NCBI GenBank assembly: GCA_963662155.1
Contig: OY759267.1
Location: 37,213,778-37,277,777 of the forward strand
Direction of reading: 5' to 3'
Source: Lamellibrachia columna
Taxonomy: Eukaryota; Annelida; Polychaeta; Sabellida; Siboglinidae
Length of the DNA stretch: 64,000 nt
The notes under the pieces were generated by a model. That model saw only the letters and a list, made by a program, of their open reading frames with translations. It was not told where the DNA came from and ran no database searches. Below, one piece after another: positions 36,602 to 48,487 of this stretch (position 1 is its first letter; each line of letters starts with the position of its first letter). A program made the position numbers and the translations under genes.

Positions 36602-38175
36602 CAGTGTTGGCAATACTTGAGTAGTTATTTCAAGTAATTGGCATGTAACGAAGTAGAATTTTGACTAAATACTTTTACTTGTAATGAATTAGTTTTTTTT
36701 GAGTAACGCGACTTTCTACTTCGTTATTTTTATTTACTTCGCAATATATTTTCGTTACATTTTTTAGCGAAACTGCTGCTGCCGGCGGTGGCGCCCCACC
36801 GTCAATGACATGCCATAAACTGTGCATAGTCGCCAGGCCAAAAGCTATTAATATAATCCAATCGCATGCCAGTTCGCGATGATATTTGCATACAAACCTC
36901 CCTTTGGGAAATCGACGCAACCATTGTTTTATATATACGTCAGTGAACGAAGTCTTCCAAATATTGGCATAGGTTAGGTCAAGGCCGTTGACATGAAATG
37001 TCACTTCGAGCATACAACTTTTGAACGCCATCTCAAACCACGATGTAAATGTCTCCGTTGCACCATATAAACTATTAATCAGTAAGTTTCCAATACGTGT
37101 TAGAAATATAAAAAATTTCAATTTCGACAATGTATTGACAATCCCCATACACTGACACAATTCTGATATTCGTGAGCGAACGCGAACTTCACCGATTTTC
37201 GCCCATCGTCAGCAACGGCCTTACCGGCTTGTGTCAGCATTAAATAGCATTTTTCTTTCATGAATAAAATTCATATTGAGATGTTTAATAAATTCATAGT
37301 AATGATTACTCTACAGAACTAGAGAGTAAATAATTTATACTCTGGCATTTGGCAGCATCTTTTCCCAGCAATAGGTTATTTAAGCTGACCAATAATAATC
37401 AGGGACAGGGGACCTGACAGGGCACACTTTCAATTGCAATTAGCATCAGTATTTCTCTCTTGCACTGGTCTGTCTTCTGATCAATTCTAGCCCCAGTTGG
37501 TACCAGGTAGCCAAAACAGCTAGCTGCTAAAGCCTGTTGTTTCAATGTTTGTGTGAGCAGATAAGACATGTTTGGGAAGACATGAGAAGGTGGGAGTTCA
37601 CAAGCCAGATGGCTTCATCAGCTAGGCATCAAATGTCTTTGTTAATTTGACTATGGACAGTGCTAGGTGGTATTACCTATGACCAGAGAGGCTACTACTA
37701 CTACTACTGGACTGACCCTCTACCTACTCAGATACAATCACACCTGCCTATACATATCCTGTTTTACAATCTAGCTCCTCCCATACACCAGTGGAACAGA
37801 CAGATTGTGCCTCATCATTAATTAAGTTATGTATTTAACTGAAATTATTTGATGTTGTGAGCTCTCATTAATGATAATGTAATTTTCCAAGCATCCAAGT
37901 GAGCACCATGTTCAAGGGTGGCAGACCTATTGACCAGCTAAGGCTGTCTGGGAACACTTTGTTATAAGCAGAGTGGTTGCAAAACAGTTGCCAGATGCAA
38001 GCTTTGTAATTTATATAATATTACTCATGATTTTGTTGTTATTTCTGAGTGTTGTACTTTTACTTCTACTTTTTCTTCAAGTACTTTTGAAAAGTAGTTT
38101 TACTTTTTACTCAAGGACTTTTGTTTACAAAGCACTTTACTCAAGTACAAAATTAAAGTAATTCAGACAACCCTG
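36602..38175. mobile_element. hAT-superfamily non-autonomous DNA transposon
   Basis: The 1574-bp element starts CAGTGTTGGC and ends CAACCCTG (CAGGGTTG on the minus strand). It has subterminal TACTTGAGTA-type motifs at both ends and is flanked by a perfect 8-bp duplication CAGATTGC. These are the hallmarks of hAT insertion. The interior has a 161-codon minus-strand ORF (36675-37160) without transposase motifs and no visible hAT transposase, so it is probably mobilised in trans or dead. Confidence 0.85.
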
Positions 38176-38183
38176 CAGATTGC
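38176..38183. other. 8-bp target site duplication of hAT (right)
   Basis: CAGATTGC, identical to 36594-36601. Confidence 0.9.
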
Positions 38184-38680
38184 TAACCCACTCGGTCGGT
38201 TTGTCGACATCGGCAATGATATTTTGAGCCTTCAATCGATCGAACGCTTCCTTGAGTTTGGGCTGAATGGCATACGGAATTTTCCGTGGTGGCTGGATCA
38301 CTCCTTGTGCGTCTGGGTTGAGCTCCATGTGATACACTTTGGCATACTCTCCAACTCCAGTGAACACATCTTGGTATTAATTTGTCATACGGTTCTTAAT
38401 CAGAGAAGGAGTTTGCATTGGCTGGCACGTGTAAACCCGCTTGACTAGATACAAGTCATCGTTGCCTTGTGACTCAGTATTGGGACATCACCAATCAGAA
38501 GTCGTTCCGAGTCTCCCCTTGCAGTAGTGCAGTCGAGCGTGTCTGTACCTAATGGGACTACTCCGTGTTCTCCGAATGCACACAACAGATTTCTCCAGCT
38601 TTACGGACAACATTTGATTGAACACTGCTACTGGTAGAACATTTGTCTTGGCGTGTACCTTGTGGCCTTGGTGTCACATT
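38184..38680 (-). mobile_element. Ty3/Gypsy retrotransposon pol fragment (5' part)
   Basis: The minus-strand ORF 38137-38367 encodes the start of a Gypsy-type RT, including YHMELNPDAQGVIQPPRKIP and VDKPTEWVSNL. Upstream minus-strand sequence, in broken frames, looks like the protease-RT linker. The reading is interrupted by the hAT insertion and resumes at 36593. Confidence 0.8.
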
Positions 38681-39265
38681 AAGAAGCTATACTGAAAACG
38701 TTGTGCTTTTATCACAAAATGTACAATTCGTCTGATACATGGCGCTTACCCGACCTACTATTGTCAACTTTGACAAATTGTTACATAACATGACACACTA
38801 CTGGGGCAAGGTCCAAAAAAGGCACATAACGTTTTCATATTAATAAATGACTCCGTTTTCCATAAAAAGGTAATTTATTTTCAGTGGTGAAATGGCGCCT
38901 TAGTTATCAATATAACATTCTATGTATTTATATACTCATTTCTAATTGTAATTGTTTTTATAGAATAGTGTATGTATTTACGCACACATTTTTTTCTGAA
39001 TTTCTTAAGGTCACATTTAATACCTATGCATTAATTTATGAATTTACATATAGCTAAGGTTGCATGCAACGGTGCAAACATGTTGTCACTTTGTGTGGTC
39101 CACGAAGGAGAAATTGTGTTTATGTACGACTATCAAATTAACAGAAAACATGCTATAACCGGGCTCTCCAGCACCAGGCGCCAGAACACCTCAGTGGTCT
39201 GCTGTCCGTGTATAGACCGACGAGTTCACGGCGATCTGAATCGACCTTTTATTGACTGTGCCTCG
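38681..39265. other. No gene recognised
   Basis: AT-rich sequence with an 83-codon ORF (39038-39289) whose 5' part has no motif. Confidence 0.5.
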
Positions 39266-39269
39266 AACA

Positions 39270-39385
39270 CGAACAGCTACGTGCGATGATCGGACGTTTA
39301 CCAAAGCAGCGGCGACTCTGTGGAATAGTTCGCCTCCTGATATCAAAAACTCTTACAACACTTCCTGATCTATCCGCTTAAACGC
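39270..39385 (+). mobile_element. LINE C-terminus remnant
   Basis: One frame reads TFTKAAATLWNSSPPDIKNS, the usual C-terminal signature of CR1/L2/Jockey reverse transcriptases. It is unrelated to the LINE that starts at 39705 except by superfamily. Confidence 0.65.
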
Positions 39386-39810
39386 TGCATTACTGATTAC
39401 GTCTGGGTCCCCACTGAGTCAGTCCGAGTGTTTATATATTCTTCGGACTTTATCGAAGGTCTTACAATTTTTTTGGTCACAACTTGGCACGCTTTAGAAG
39501 TGCTACATCGGCTGAGCTGTTCGGACGGCCAATTTAGATGTTTGAGTGATAAGTATTGGCGGAAATAGAAGGAACAGTTCATCAAAGATCCATAAAATAC
39601 TGCATTGTCGCCCACGCCACGCCTAGATTCCAGTCAGGCTTCATTGAGCACCAGACAACACACACTATTTGTTTTGCTCCTGTCGTTTGTCGCACCTCAG
39701 AACAATGTCATCGAAGCGTAAACAGAAGCCGAGTGAGACGGACGTAAATCTGGACGCAGTAGGAATTGGTGATATTGTGGCACAGATAATTGTCGAAATT
39801 CAGCCGATGA

Positions 39811-40563
39811 TTGCGAAAACTGTGCAAAGTAAAACAAGAGATACAAAAGCAAAGCTGGAAATTAGATGCTCTTGAGGAATACAGCAGGCGCGAGAGTATA
39901 AAGATCATCGGGTTGGCAGAATCTGCTCCTGGTGTGTCAGTCAATGGAGCATTGGAAACGACGACAAAGGTGATTATCAGTGAACTGAAAGAAGAAATCC
40001 AAAGTTGCATAAAAACAATCAAGGATGACATGTGCAAAGTAAAACAAGAGATACAAAAGCAAAGCTGGAAATTAGATGCTCTTGAGCAATACAGCAGGCG
40101 CGAGAGTATAAAGATCATCGGGTTGGCAAAATCTGCTCCTGGTGTGGTCGAGGACACTACTGAACTAGTAGTTGAAACGTGTCGGAAGATCGGAGTGGAT
40201 GCCTCACGACATGACATCAGCGTGTGCCACCGGCTGCCTGGGCGGGCAAAGGCAGTGATCGCAAAATTCGTGAGAAGGGAAAAGAAAATCGAAGTGATGA
40301 AAGCGAAAAAACAGTTGAAAGAGATTGCGGGACCAAAACTGATGATATTCGAAGATTTGACTTCCCTGCGAAGTGCCCTGCTACGAGAGTTGAAAAAGGA
40401 CCCCAACGTTAGACGCACTTTCACTCGCGACGGCAGAATCCACTGCATAGTGTCGGAAAATGGAAGGGAGAAGAAGGTGACGCTCGACAACCCAGATGAC
40501 CTCTTCAAACTCGCTTGGTCGGAAGAGAGAATCAAGAACACACACCTCTACATGGAATATTAG
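39811..40563 (+). CDS. LINE ORF1 protein (RNA-binding, L1-ORF1-like) with internal duplication
   Basis: 250 codons are open. The segment LDALEQYSRRESIKIIG and downstream VCHRLPGRAKAVIAKFVRRE, IFEDLTSLRSALLRELKK and DGRIHCIV match the coiled-coil plus RRM-like ORF1 proteins of LINEs, which package the RNA. A 210-bp duplication repeats CKVKQEIQKQSWKLDALE (copies at 39821 and 40031), keeping frame. The likely original start (MSSKRKQKPSETD at 39705) is in another frame, so the copy is probably frameshifted at the duplication edge. Just downstream, 40606-40671 encodes a C-x2-C...H fragment in another reading. Confidence 0.75.
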   Translation: MRKLCKVKQEIQKQSWKLDALEEYSRRESIKIIGLAESAPGVSVNGALETTTKVIISELKEEIQSCIKTIKDDMCKVKQEIQKQSWKLDALEQYSRRESIKIIGLAKSAPGVVEDTTELVVETCRKIGVDASRHDISVCHRLPGRAKAVIAKFVRREKKIEVMKAKKQLKEIAGPKLMIFEDLTSLRSALLRELKKDPNVRRTFTRDGRIHCIVSENGREKKVTLDNPDDLFKLAWSEERIKNTHLYMEY

Positions 40564-41224
40564 TCAATCCTGGACTGACTTAAACTTGAGTGCTAACTAT
40601 TCATTATGGCTGAAAACAAACTGAAATGTTCTCTGTGTGAAATACCAATACACTGGAGACAAACGCATTAAAAAAAAATGATCGTTCAAACACACACTTT
40701 ATCCAAGGCAAAATCATCGAGAAGCGTCACAGCTACGTGGATGTCCGATGGACAAATAGTCTGTTTTACTCACAAACGGAAAGAAAGTGAGCATCACGAT
40801 GAAGGCTGAAGCTACTGAAGTGACTCTGCCAGCAGTAACTATGACTACAGGTTATACCACATCTAAATGTCTAATAATGTTATGAATTTTTTTGCTTATT
40901 TTTATTATTATTATTTTCCATTGAGAGAGTGTATTTTTAATTTTATTTTTATGGTTTATCAATTTGCATTGATAAATGTGAACATACTTTGAAAATACAA
41001 AATGTTAACTCTGATTGTTTAGATGAATTGTTGCTCAATAACAACAAGTGTATGTTTAAAATAATTAATCCAATAAGGACCATTATGTCATCAATGTCAT
41101 TACATCATCAATTACTATCCTCTCTAGTGAGGACTATTATATCACCAGAACTGTATACATGTACTAGAAATATTAGTAATATCAGCATATTTAAATATTA
41201 ATTTGTCACTCATCTATCTAAATT

Positions 41225-42286
41225 ATGTCGATAACTACTGAAGAATTTTCTCAATTTCAAGGCACAGACACACTAAAATCCGATGAAGCATTCCTCTCAT
41301 ACTTAGGAGGAAATCAAAACAACCTAAGTAATGTTTTATGTACAAATGAAAATAATGATGAAAATCACGAGCCTCAAGTAATACGATGCTCTTCATACTA
41401 TGACATTGATAAGTTCACCATTCTAGCAAACAGTAACACTAACAGTTTTAGTATTCTAAGCTCGAACATTCAGTCTATAAATTCAAAGTTTAATGAACTT
41501 GAAATATTCGTAGAGGACTTACGTAGTATCAATTTTAAATTTAGCGTAATATGCTTACAAGAGACGTGGAAAGCTGATAATGATGATTTCTCTCAATTTT
41601 GTCTAGATGGATATGAGTGTATAACACAGGGGAAAAAGTGTAGCAACAAAGGAGGGTTACTAATATGTGTGGACAATAAATATAATTCTGAAGTAAAAAT
41701 GACTTTAAATACGTACGAACACTGGGAAGGGCTAATGATTAAAGTAACTGGAAAAAATTTATCAAAAACAATGACCATTGGAAATATATATAGACCTCCA
41801 AGAACATGCAATGAAAATATTACAAAATTCATTGATGAATTTTCATCAGTTATATCATCTCTGGAAAATAGCAATAATAATCTCATTATAGCTGGGGATT
41901 TTAACATAAATTTACTTAAAATAAATGAGAACAGAATCTACAGCGATTTTTTTGGTACTTTAATATCACATAGTCTCTACCCTCAAATTACTTTCCCAAC
42001 TCGTTTCACTAAAACCAATGGAACACTGATAGATAATTTTTTTTGTAAGCTAAACAAATCCATATTAGAAAGCATTGCTGGGATTTTCGCAAAAACTTTT
42101 TCAGACCATCAACCTTATTTTTTATTTCTAGACAATACTCCAAAAATAGAATTTCCTCCCAAATTTATAAAAATAAATACACAAAATGAAGAAGCCATGC
42201 AGAAAGTCAAAATTGAAATAGATTCATATAACTGTTACAACAAACTACATAAACATCAAAATGAGGACCCCCAATCTAAATTATAA
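41225..42286 (+). pseudogene. LINE ORF2, endonuclease part (EEP family)
   Basis: 353 codons. Catalytic landmarks of apurinic-type endonucleases are all visible: SSNIQSINSKFNEL near the N-terminus, VICLQETWK (Glu), IIAGDFNINLL (Asp and Asn) and FSDHQPYFLFL (Asp-His). The frame is lost near 42270, just before the RT, where a frameshift moves the reading into the next ORF. The endonuclease domain itself looks intact. Confidence 0.85.
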
Positions 42287-43931
42287 CATAATGCATGAAG
42301 AAATCATGCGAGCAAAAAATAAGTACATGCCAATTAAAACAATGAAATTTAATAAATACAAACATAAAAATTCGACATGGATCACTCAAGGTCTATTAAA
42401 ATCTATTAGATATCGGGACACACTTTATAAACAATTAAAAATGTCTGACCCTAATTCACCAGATTATGAGACCACAAACACTATCCTTAAAACGTACAAC
42501 TCCATATTAAAAAGAAATATTCGTGCAGCTAAACAAATTTATTTTGAATCACGATTTAACCGATTCAAAAATGACATAAGAAATACATGGAAAACCATCA
42601 ATGAAATTCTTTCAAAAAATAAAGAAAAGAAAACATCCTCGACAATTTTTAAAGAAAATGGTACTAGTATTACTGATAAAACTGATATAGCAAAGAAATT
42701 CAATAACTATTTTACAAACATTGGTCAATCTATTGCAGAAAGCATTCAATATAAAGGAAATAAAAATTATGACTACTATTTAAATACACAAGTTAAATCT
42801 GTTCTCAAATTTAAGAATGTTAATGAAGAAACTGTAAGGAAAACAATAAATGATCTTCCTACAAAAAACAGTAGTGGATTCGACGGTATTTCTTCAAAAT
42901 TGCTGAAAATAATTGAACCTGCAATCATTAAATCCTTAACCTTAGTAATTAACCAAGTCATAAATACAGGCATATTTCCTGATAAACTTAAAATTGCAAA
43001 AGTAATTCCAATTTTCAAGAACGATGACTCAACATTATTCAAAAATTATAGGCCTATTTCTCTCCTTCCAACTATTTCTAAAGTTTTAGAGAAAATCATC
43101 CACAATCAGTTATCTGCTTATTTTATTGATTCTAAGCTATTTTTTGATAATCAGTACGGTTTTAGACCTAATCATTCAACTGAATATGCATCACTTGAAC
43201 TAGTAGATATAATCATTACTCAAATGGATAGAAATCACTTACCAATTAGTATTTTTCTTGACCTTTCCAAGGCATTTGATACTATTGACCATTCAATATT
43301 ATTAAATAAATTAAGACACTATGGCTTAGATGGTAAAACTCTTCTTTTATTTAAAAGCTATTTAAACAACCGTAAACAGTTAACCGAATTTGATGATACC
43401 ACATCTGAAACTTCACTCATTAAAGTTGGAGTACAACAAGGGTCCATCCTTGGACCACTATTATTTACTATATACATAAATGATTTCTCACAAGCCAGCG
43501 AAATGTTTAACTTTATAATATATGCTGATGATACCACTTTATTTAGCACTATTGAAACTTTCAGAAATAGTGTCCAAAATAAAAGTACAGAATCAGTAAT
43601 AAATGAAGAACTCCTCAAAATAGTTGAGTGGCTTAATATAAATAAGCTATCACAAAATAAAAGTAAATCTAAATATATGACCTTCCAAATGCCAAATAAA
43701 ACTACACTGACATTATCTCTCAAAATAAATAATATAGATATTGAGAAAGTGGGAGAATTTAACTACCTAGGCTTAACTATAGATACTAACTTAAATTGGA
43801 AAAAACACACAGAAAAAATCTCAAATAAGTGTTCCAAAACTATAGGAATACTAAACAGATTAAAACATGTATTACCTTTAGAAATAAAAATTATGTTATA
43901 CAATGCATTGATATTACCTCATATTAATTAG
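42261..43931 (+). pseudogene. LINE ORF2, reverse transcriptase part
   Basis: 556 codons with RT motifs in order: DGISSKLLK, PDKLKIAKVIPIFKN, NYRPISLLPTISKVLEK, NQYGFRPNHST, FLDLSKAFDTIDHSILL (motif A Asp), VQQGSILGPLLFTIYIND and IIYADDTTLF (catalytic YADD). The thumb region follows with FNYLGLTIDTNLNWKKH. It ends at a TAG that replaces one codon; the same frame resumes immediately and runs on as the 43968-44408 segment. Confidence 0.88.
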
Positions 43932-43967
43932 TGTATTACGACATGGGGATATCAAGGAAACAGATTA

Positions 43968-44408
43968 GTGAAAATACAAAAGAAAGCAGTACGAATTATA
44001 ACATTAAGCAAATACAATTCACACACAGAACCACTTTTAAAAAAACTCAACACACTAAAAGTAGAAGACTTACTAAAACTACAAGAACTTAAATTTTATT
44101 ACAAATATAGACATCAAAATCTACCTGTCTACTTATTAAACTGGCAAATAACCCCAAATACATACATTCACAACTATAATACTAAGAGAAAAACTGAACT
44201 ACATACTTACAGAACTAAACATGAATTTTCCCAAAAATTTCTTAAATACAACTTGCCACATGTTATAAACAATATCCCTGATTTAGTTATAGACAAGATA
44301 GTGACTCATAGTTTGAAAGGCTTTTCAAGTTATGCCAAAAATTACATGCTACAAAAATATAATGACACATGCTCTTTCCTTAATTGCTATATATGCCAAC
44401 TAAATTAA
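43968..44408 (+). pseudogene. LINE ORF2, C-terminal segment
   Basis: In frame with the RT segment after the TAG. It encodes KIQKKAVRIITLSKYNSHTE and LKLQELKFYYKYRHQNLP, typical of the C-terminus, and ends at TAA 44406-44408. Confidence 0.8.
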
Positions 44409-44898
44409 ATAAATTATGAATGAGCATAACACAGTTCATGCAATCACAATTAAACTTTTCAATTTGTATACTTGCACACAGGCTTATACGCGTACATGCG
44501 AAAACAACACATAAAACACACCAGTACAACACACCATCACACACTTAAATTTATTATATGTAAGACACAGACAAAAAACCAAACATGCATTCTACTTTTT
44601 AATGTAGAAATATAGGTATAGGGAATATATGTTTATTGTTATTTTTTTATTTTGGGTGGCTCCTATGATAGCGACCAGTGTTGGTCTTAGTAGGGGTCTC
44701 CCGTCCCACAGCAAATATGTTTTTCTTTTTCTTTTTTTGGATGTTGTTGCATAATGTATTACTTTTACTGATGATTTATTAGTTGTTATTATATATTGTA
44801 CAGTTCTGTATGTGTATGTATCATATGAATTGACATAATTCATATTGCCACTCAATATAATTTATCTACGTGTTTCTGCTGTTGGGACAAATAAAATT

Positions 44899-44922
44899 TA
44901 TCCTTATCCTTATCCTTATCCA
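44899..44922 (+). repeat. (TTATCC)n 3' tail of the LINE
   Basis: Four hexamer units directly after AATAAAA mark the 3' end of the element; simple-repeat tails of this kind replace poly(A) in several LINE clades. Confidence 0.85.
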
Positions 44923-45034
44923 CTACAGCGTCTGTTATTTCCAGAGGCGATATAACACGAATTACTAACTAGAGTCTTTATTTCTCTCTGTGTTCGAACC
45001 CTCTACCTCAAACACCAACTGAACATTGGTTTAC

Positions 45035-45131
45035 GGTCTCTACATAACAAATTACCATTCTGGCCAAGTTTTACTGAAGTGAGGTCTCTACATAACACAT
45101 TACCATTCTGGCCAAGTTTTACTGAAGTGAC
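45035..45131. repeat. Tandem duplication, 48-bp unit x2
   Basis: GGTCTCTACATAACAAATTA through TTTTACTGAAGTGA occurs at 45035 and 45083 with one difference. Confidence 0.92.
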
Positions 45132-45765
45132 CTTACTCCTTGTAGGTCAAATATTAAATATTGTCGAAATTTAGCTAAAGTGTGTTGTTTTACCTTTTGG
45201 GGCTTTTGGCGTTTAATGGATTCCAAACGACCTTTACAATTTAAAGTTTTATCACTTTATTTTCACAGAAGAAAGCGTAAAAGGCTACATGGGTATAGCA
45301 CCAGGCACGCAGGCCTATTTCCAAACACGTTTATGTGTACTTTTTATGGCTTTCGCTATTACACATTGCGTCTTACGAGAGACCAATATGCTTTTACATC
45401 TACTGTTGAGATGTACTCACTCACTCTTCACCAGGAACCGAATTCTGGGACGATTGTTTTTTCTTCTGCTCGCCAGTTGGCTTGACAAGCAGACTGTTCC
45501 ATACGTGGCGGTCGGTATCCTCCCGTTTTCATTCGTGACTAGAGTCATCTTTCTGATCAATATGGCCTAATCCACCTCGCGTTTTTATTGCTTTCTCTAT
45601 ATGTTATCATCTTAATTAGTAATTTCTGCACTTCTAATTTTATATGCATTTCCATCAAACAGTATTGTGGAAGTGCACAAATGCTTTCCGGTGCATAAAG
45701 CGCTGTCCCTGGTATAAGGTTAAATGACTAGAAGTGCTGCCACCTGGTGTCCTGTTGAGAAACTC
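45132..45765. other. No gene recognised
   Basis: Two overlapping ORFs of 93-101 codons (45180-45570) without motifs. Confidence 0.5.
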
Positions 45766-45769
45766 GACA

Positions 45770-45905
45770 CAACTTGCAGCTCTATCTACGGCTTGTATTG
45801 TCTCATCCGAATGGCACCGGAAAAGTGGGGTGAACAACAGCATGTTGGACACGATGCCCGATCGTTTCGATTGCCAGTCTCTAACCGCCGAGCTACAGCG
45901 CCTCA
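45770..45905 (-). mobile_element. Diverged tRNA-derived SINE, 5' part
   Basis: Plus-strand AAAGTGGGGTGAACAACAG, TTTCGATTGCCAGTCTCTAA and CCGCCGAGCTACAGCGCC correspond to the minus-oriented heads at 4477 and 32938. Confidence 0.5.
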
Positions 45906-46574
45906 TGACTGACCTACCATCATTGCAGACGTACGCAGAAGTTTTCGTCGAGTGGAAAACTGACTGATCTAGAAGCAGACCATGAAAGGCCGCGGTACGT
46001 TATAAAGTATTCCAAATACTTGCAACACGTTTGAAGATTACTGAAAATACTTGCAGTATTGTATGATAAACTGTTCTCTTGTTATTGCCGATGATCCTCT
46101 TCTACAACATTCTGGATGTAACTGTAACACGCAAAGTACCCATGACACAGCACTGCTTAAACTGAGGTGAATTTAAATGCTTGGCCTATGCACCAGATAC
46201 ACGTGGTCACCGTTTGGTTGTGCGTTCAAGATAGTTCCGGATGATATATTTCATGAATATTAATGACTGCAGCTTTTTGGGGTGCGTCTAAACTCCGGGT
46301 GTGTATAAACTGCATGGGCATGACCGCAGTGGACAAACGTTACTGTTAGACCACCTGTGCAGGTAAGTGTACAAGAACGCAGTCTCAGACGTCACACCTA
46401 ATGTCAACCTTGTTGTGAACAAACAGAGTTTTGCTACATTGCGGTCACGTCATCTGTTAAGTACTTTTGGCATGTCCGACATTCTCTTCACTTTCGTTTT
46501 GTTTAGGGTGAAGCATGTCGTTGATAATCATATTCCATACAGAAACAATGATGTGCTAATAGGGAGAGTGCGGT

Positions 46575-46750
46575 GGTGCAATGGCTTGGTGGTCGCTCAA
46601 GAGGTACTGGGTTTGATTCAATGATACCATATTATGCAATGGGTGACTTGTATATTTGTGCTCAGGAAACTAAACTGAAGCACCCACCTTGCGTCTAAAC
46701 GGCTCGGTGAGAGGTTTTAAACACCAGACAGCACCCATGATATTGACTGT
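46575..46750 (+). mobile_element. Possible tRNA-derived SINE of another family
   Basis: GGTGGTGCAATGGCTTGGTG (A-box-like) then GGTACTGGGTTTGATTCAAT (B-box-like), spaced about 30 bp. No second copy seen in the window. Confidence 0.3.
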
Positions 46751-47760
46751 TTAAGTTGATCATGTACTTTGCTAGCAGGTCCGATGCTGAGTGGCGTCTG
46801 TGCTGGAAGGGTGGTTATGTCGAGTATTTCTTCTATGTTGGTAAAGTATGTCCGTCTATGCGTCCACTAGCCCTGGTACCCCGTGAAGCCTCGCTCACCA
46901 AGCGGGTCGGTTCACGGCATCACGTTCCCGTGTGTTGATAGGGCCTACTGTTCCCCCATCTTTCCAATTCTTTCGATTCACTCAAACACAGTCCTCTGGT
47001 ATATTTAATCACCCATGTGTATACGCCACTCTACGTTTATGTCTCGGGGATTCGCTGGCAGATTCCCGACTTGTCAACCCATACGATTTAGCCGGAAGCA
47101 CAATGGTTTCATAAATAAAATTAAGACTACGTGCGTAGTCAGAAAACTATACGCTTTTGTGCATGAACATATATTTACACTTTTTCATATTTGCTTTAGT
47201 GTTACTTTTTCATTTAATTTTCCGACATCGAAATTGTCAACCAAACGCTAAATCTCGCTAGACAACCTTTCTGATGTACACTGGTTTTTGGGCCTGCTGG
47301 AATTCCCATCTGTCCCGGAACGAGAACCCACAAGCCGGATATAATGTCTAATGATCTGCTATGTCCAAGCACAATAATTAATAATCACGAACGACCGAGA
47401 TTTACCCGAAGATACGGACCGGTTTTTTATGTGACTTTGAAATATGTCGGAAATGTGTGTACAAATGCACCTACGGCGAAAAAGACAAACAAGTTCAAAA
47501 CGAAAGTTTGTGGAACGTTTTATTTAAAGCCAGGGGGATGCTTAATTCAATGGTATTATCGTGCAATCTAACCTTGAACGGCAGCAATTATGCACAGTGC
47601 ACGGGCTGTGCTCGTGACGACGAGACAGTTTCCTGTTTCTGGCGTCTACACTAGTCTGGCGTAGTAGTGCACGTGTATCCACCAGATAATATATGACCGC
47701 GTAGTTTATTTTTGTTACTTTTAGTCATTAGTACATTACAACATTATTCAGGAGACTCCT
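46751..47760. other. No gene recognised
   Basis: Several ORFs of 60-85 codons; none has a motif or a consistent splice frame. Confidence 0.5.
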
Positions 47761-47769
47761 TCGATTTCT

Positions 47770-47975
47770 TACATCGAACACAACACGAACGAGAAAGTTA
47801 TCTTGTTGTCAACGATCAAACGACGAAAGCTCTCCTGGTTTGGTCACATCACTCGACACAACACCATTTCGAAAACCCGACACCCGGTACGGGGGCGGGG
47901 GGTATGGATATGAATGGACCAAGCAAAGCTTGCCGACCCTAGTACGCACAGCAGACTACGTGGAAATGACATCCC
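47770..47975 (+). mobile_element. LINE C-terminus remnant
   Basis: One frame reads IKRRKLSWFGHITRHNTISK, then a Gly/Arg-rich stretch and, after a break, EWTKQSLPTLVRTADYVEM. This is the terminal signature of an endonuclease-reverse transcriptase LINE. Confidence 0.6.
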
Positions 47976-48329
47976 TATGAAAAATGTACGGGTTTTCATG
48001 TATGGTTTATTTACCTACGCTACGGTTTTGTGTCTCATTGGTTGACTGTTGTGGAGTGGTAAAACGTATACCGTAACCCCCAAATGGCACATTATAAACA
48101 AACTCCAAGCGATACCGGCATTAATTTGTTCTGCTGTTCAACAGCACGCAGAGAACACTCTTGCTGCAGCCATTTTCGTTCGCCGGCGTCTTTTCGCTAA
48201 ACGTGTTTCGCTCGTTCAATAATCGTAAGTATTTAATTAAAAACAACCTTTCTTGCAATTTGTTTTGAAACAATAGGTGAAATAACTGTTACTTGCGCAA
48301 ACGTTTCTTCATATACTGGGGACGGTCCC

Positions 48330-48487
48330 TCCTCAATTCGATTTTTTTCGCTAGTCTCATTTCAGAAAAAAAAACCTACCAAATATCCATTGCAACCTGC
48401 TAGCTAGTTTGTTCAACTTTTACATGTAGTTTTTGTGAAATCATCATACAAACTATTAAATTATTTAATGTTTGTTCAAACATTAAT
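48330..48487 (+). repeat. Dispersed repeat shared with 57685-57832
   Basis: Both copies contain TTTTGTGAAATCATCA, ACAAACT, TTAAT or TTAAA and TTGTTCAAACATTAA with matching order and spacing. This copy abuts the gene-family fragment at 48488. Confidence 0.75.

Larger units (their letters stand above)
39705..44922 (+). mobile_element. Near full-length Jockey/CR1-group non-LTR retrotransposon
   Basis: The parts, in order, are ORF1 (39705-40563), a spacer, endonuclease (41225-42286), reverse transcriptase (42261-43931), a C-terminal segment (43968-44408), an untranslated tail and a terminal TTATCC microsatellite (44899-44922). It is much more AT-rich than the host exons. Only a frameshift near 42270 and one TAG at 43930 interrupt ORF2, so the copy is young by the standard of this window. 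The clade within the Jockey/CR1/L2 group cannot be fixed by eye. Confidence 0.88.

Noticed and set aside
36675..37160. 161-codon ORF inside the hAT element as a transposase
   Set aside because: No hAT dimerisation or catalytic motif was seen; composition is unremarkable.
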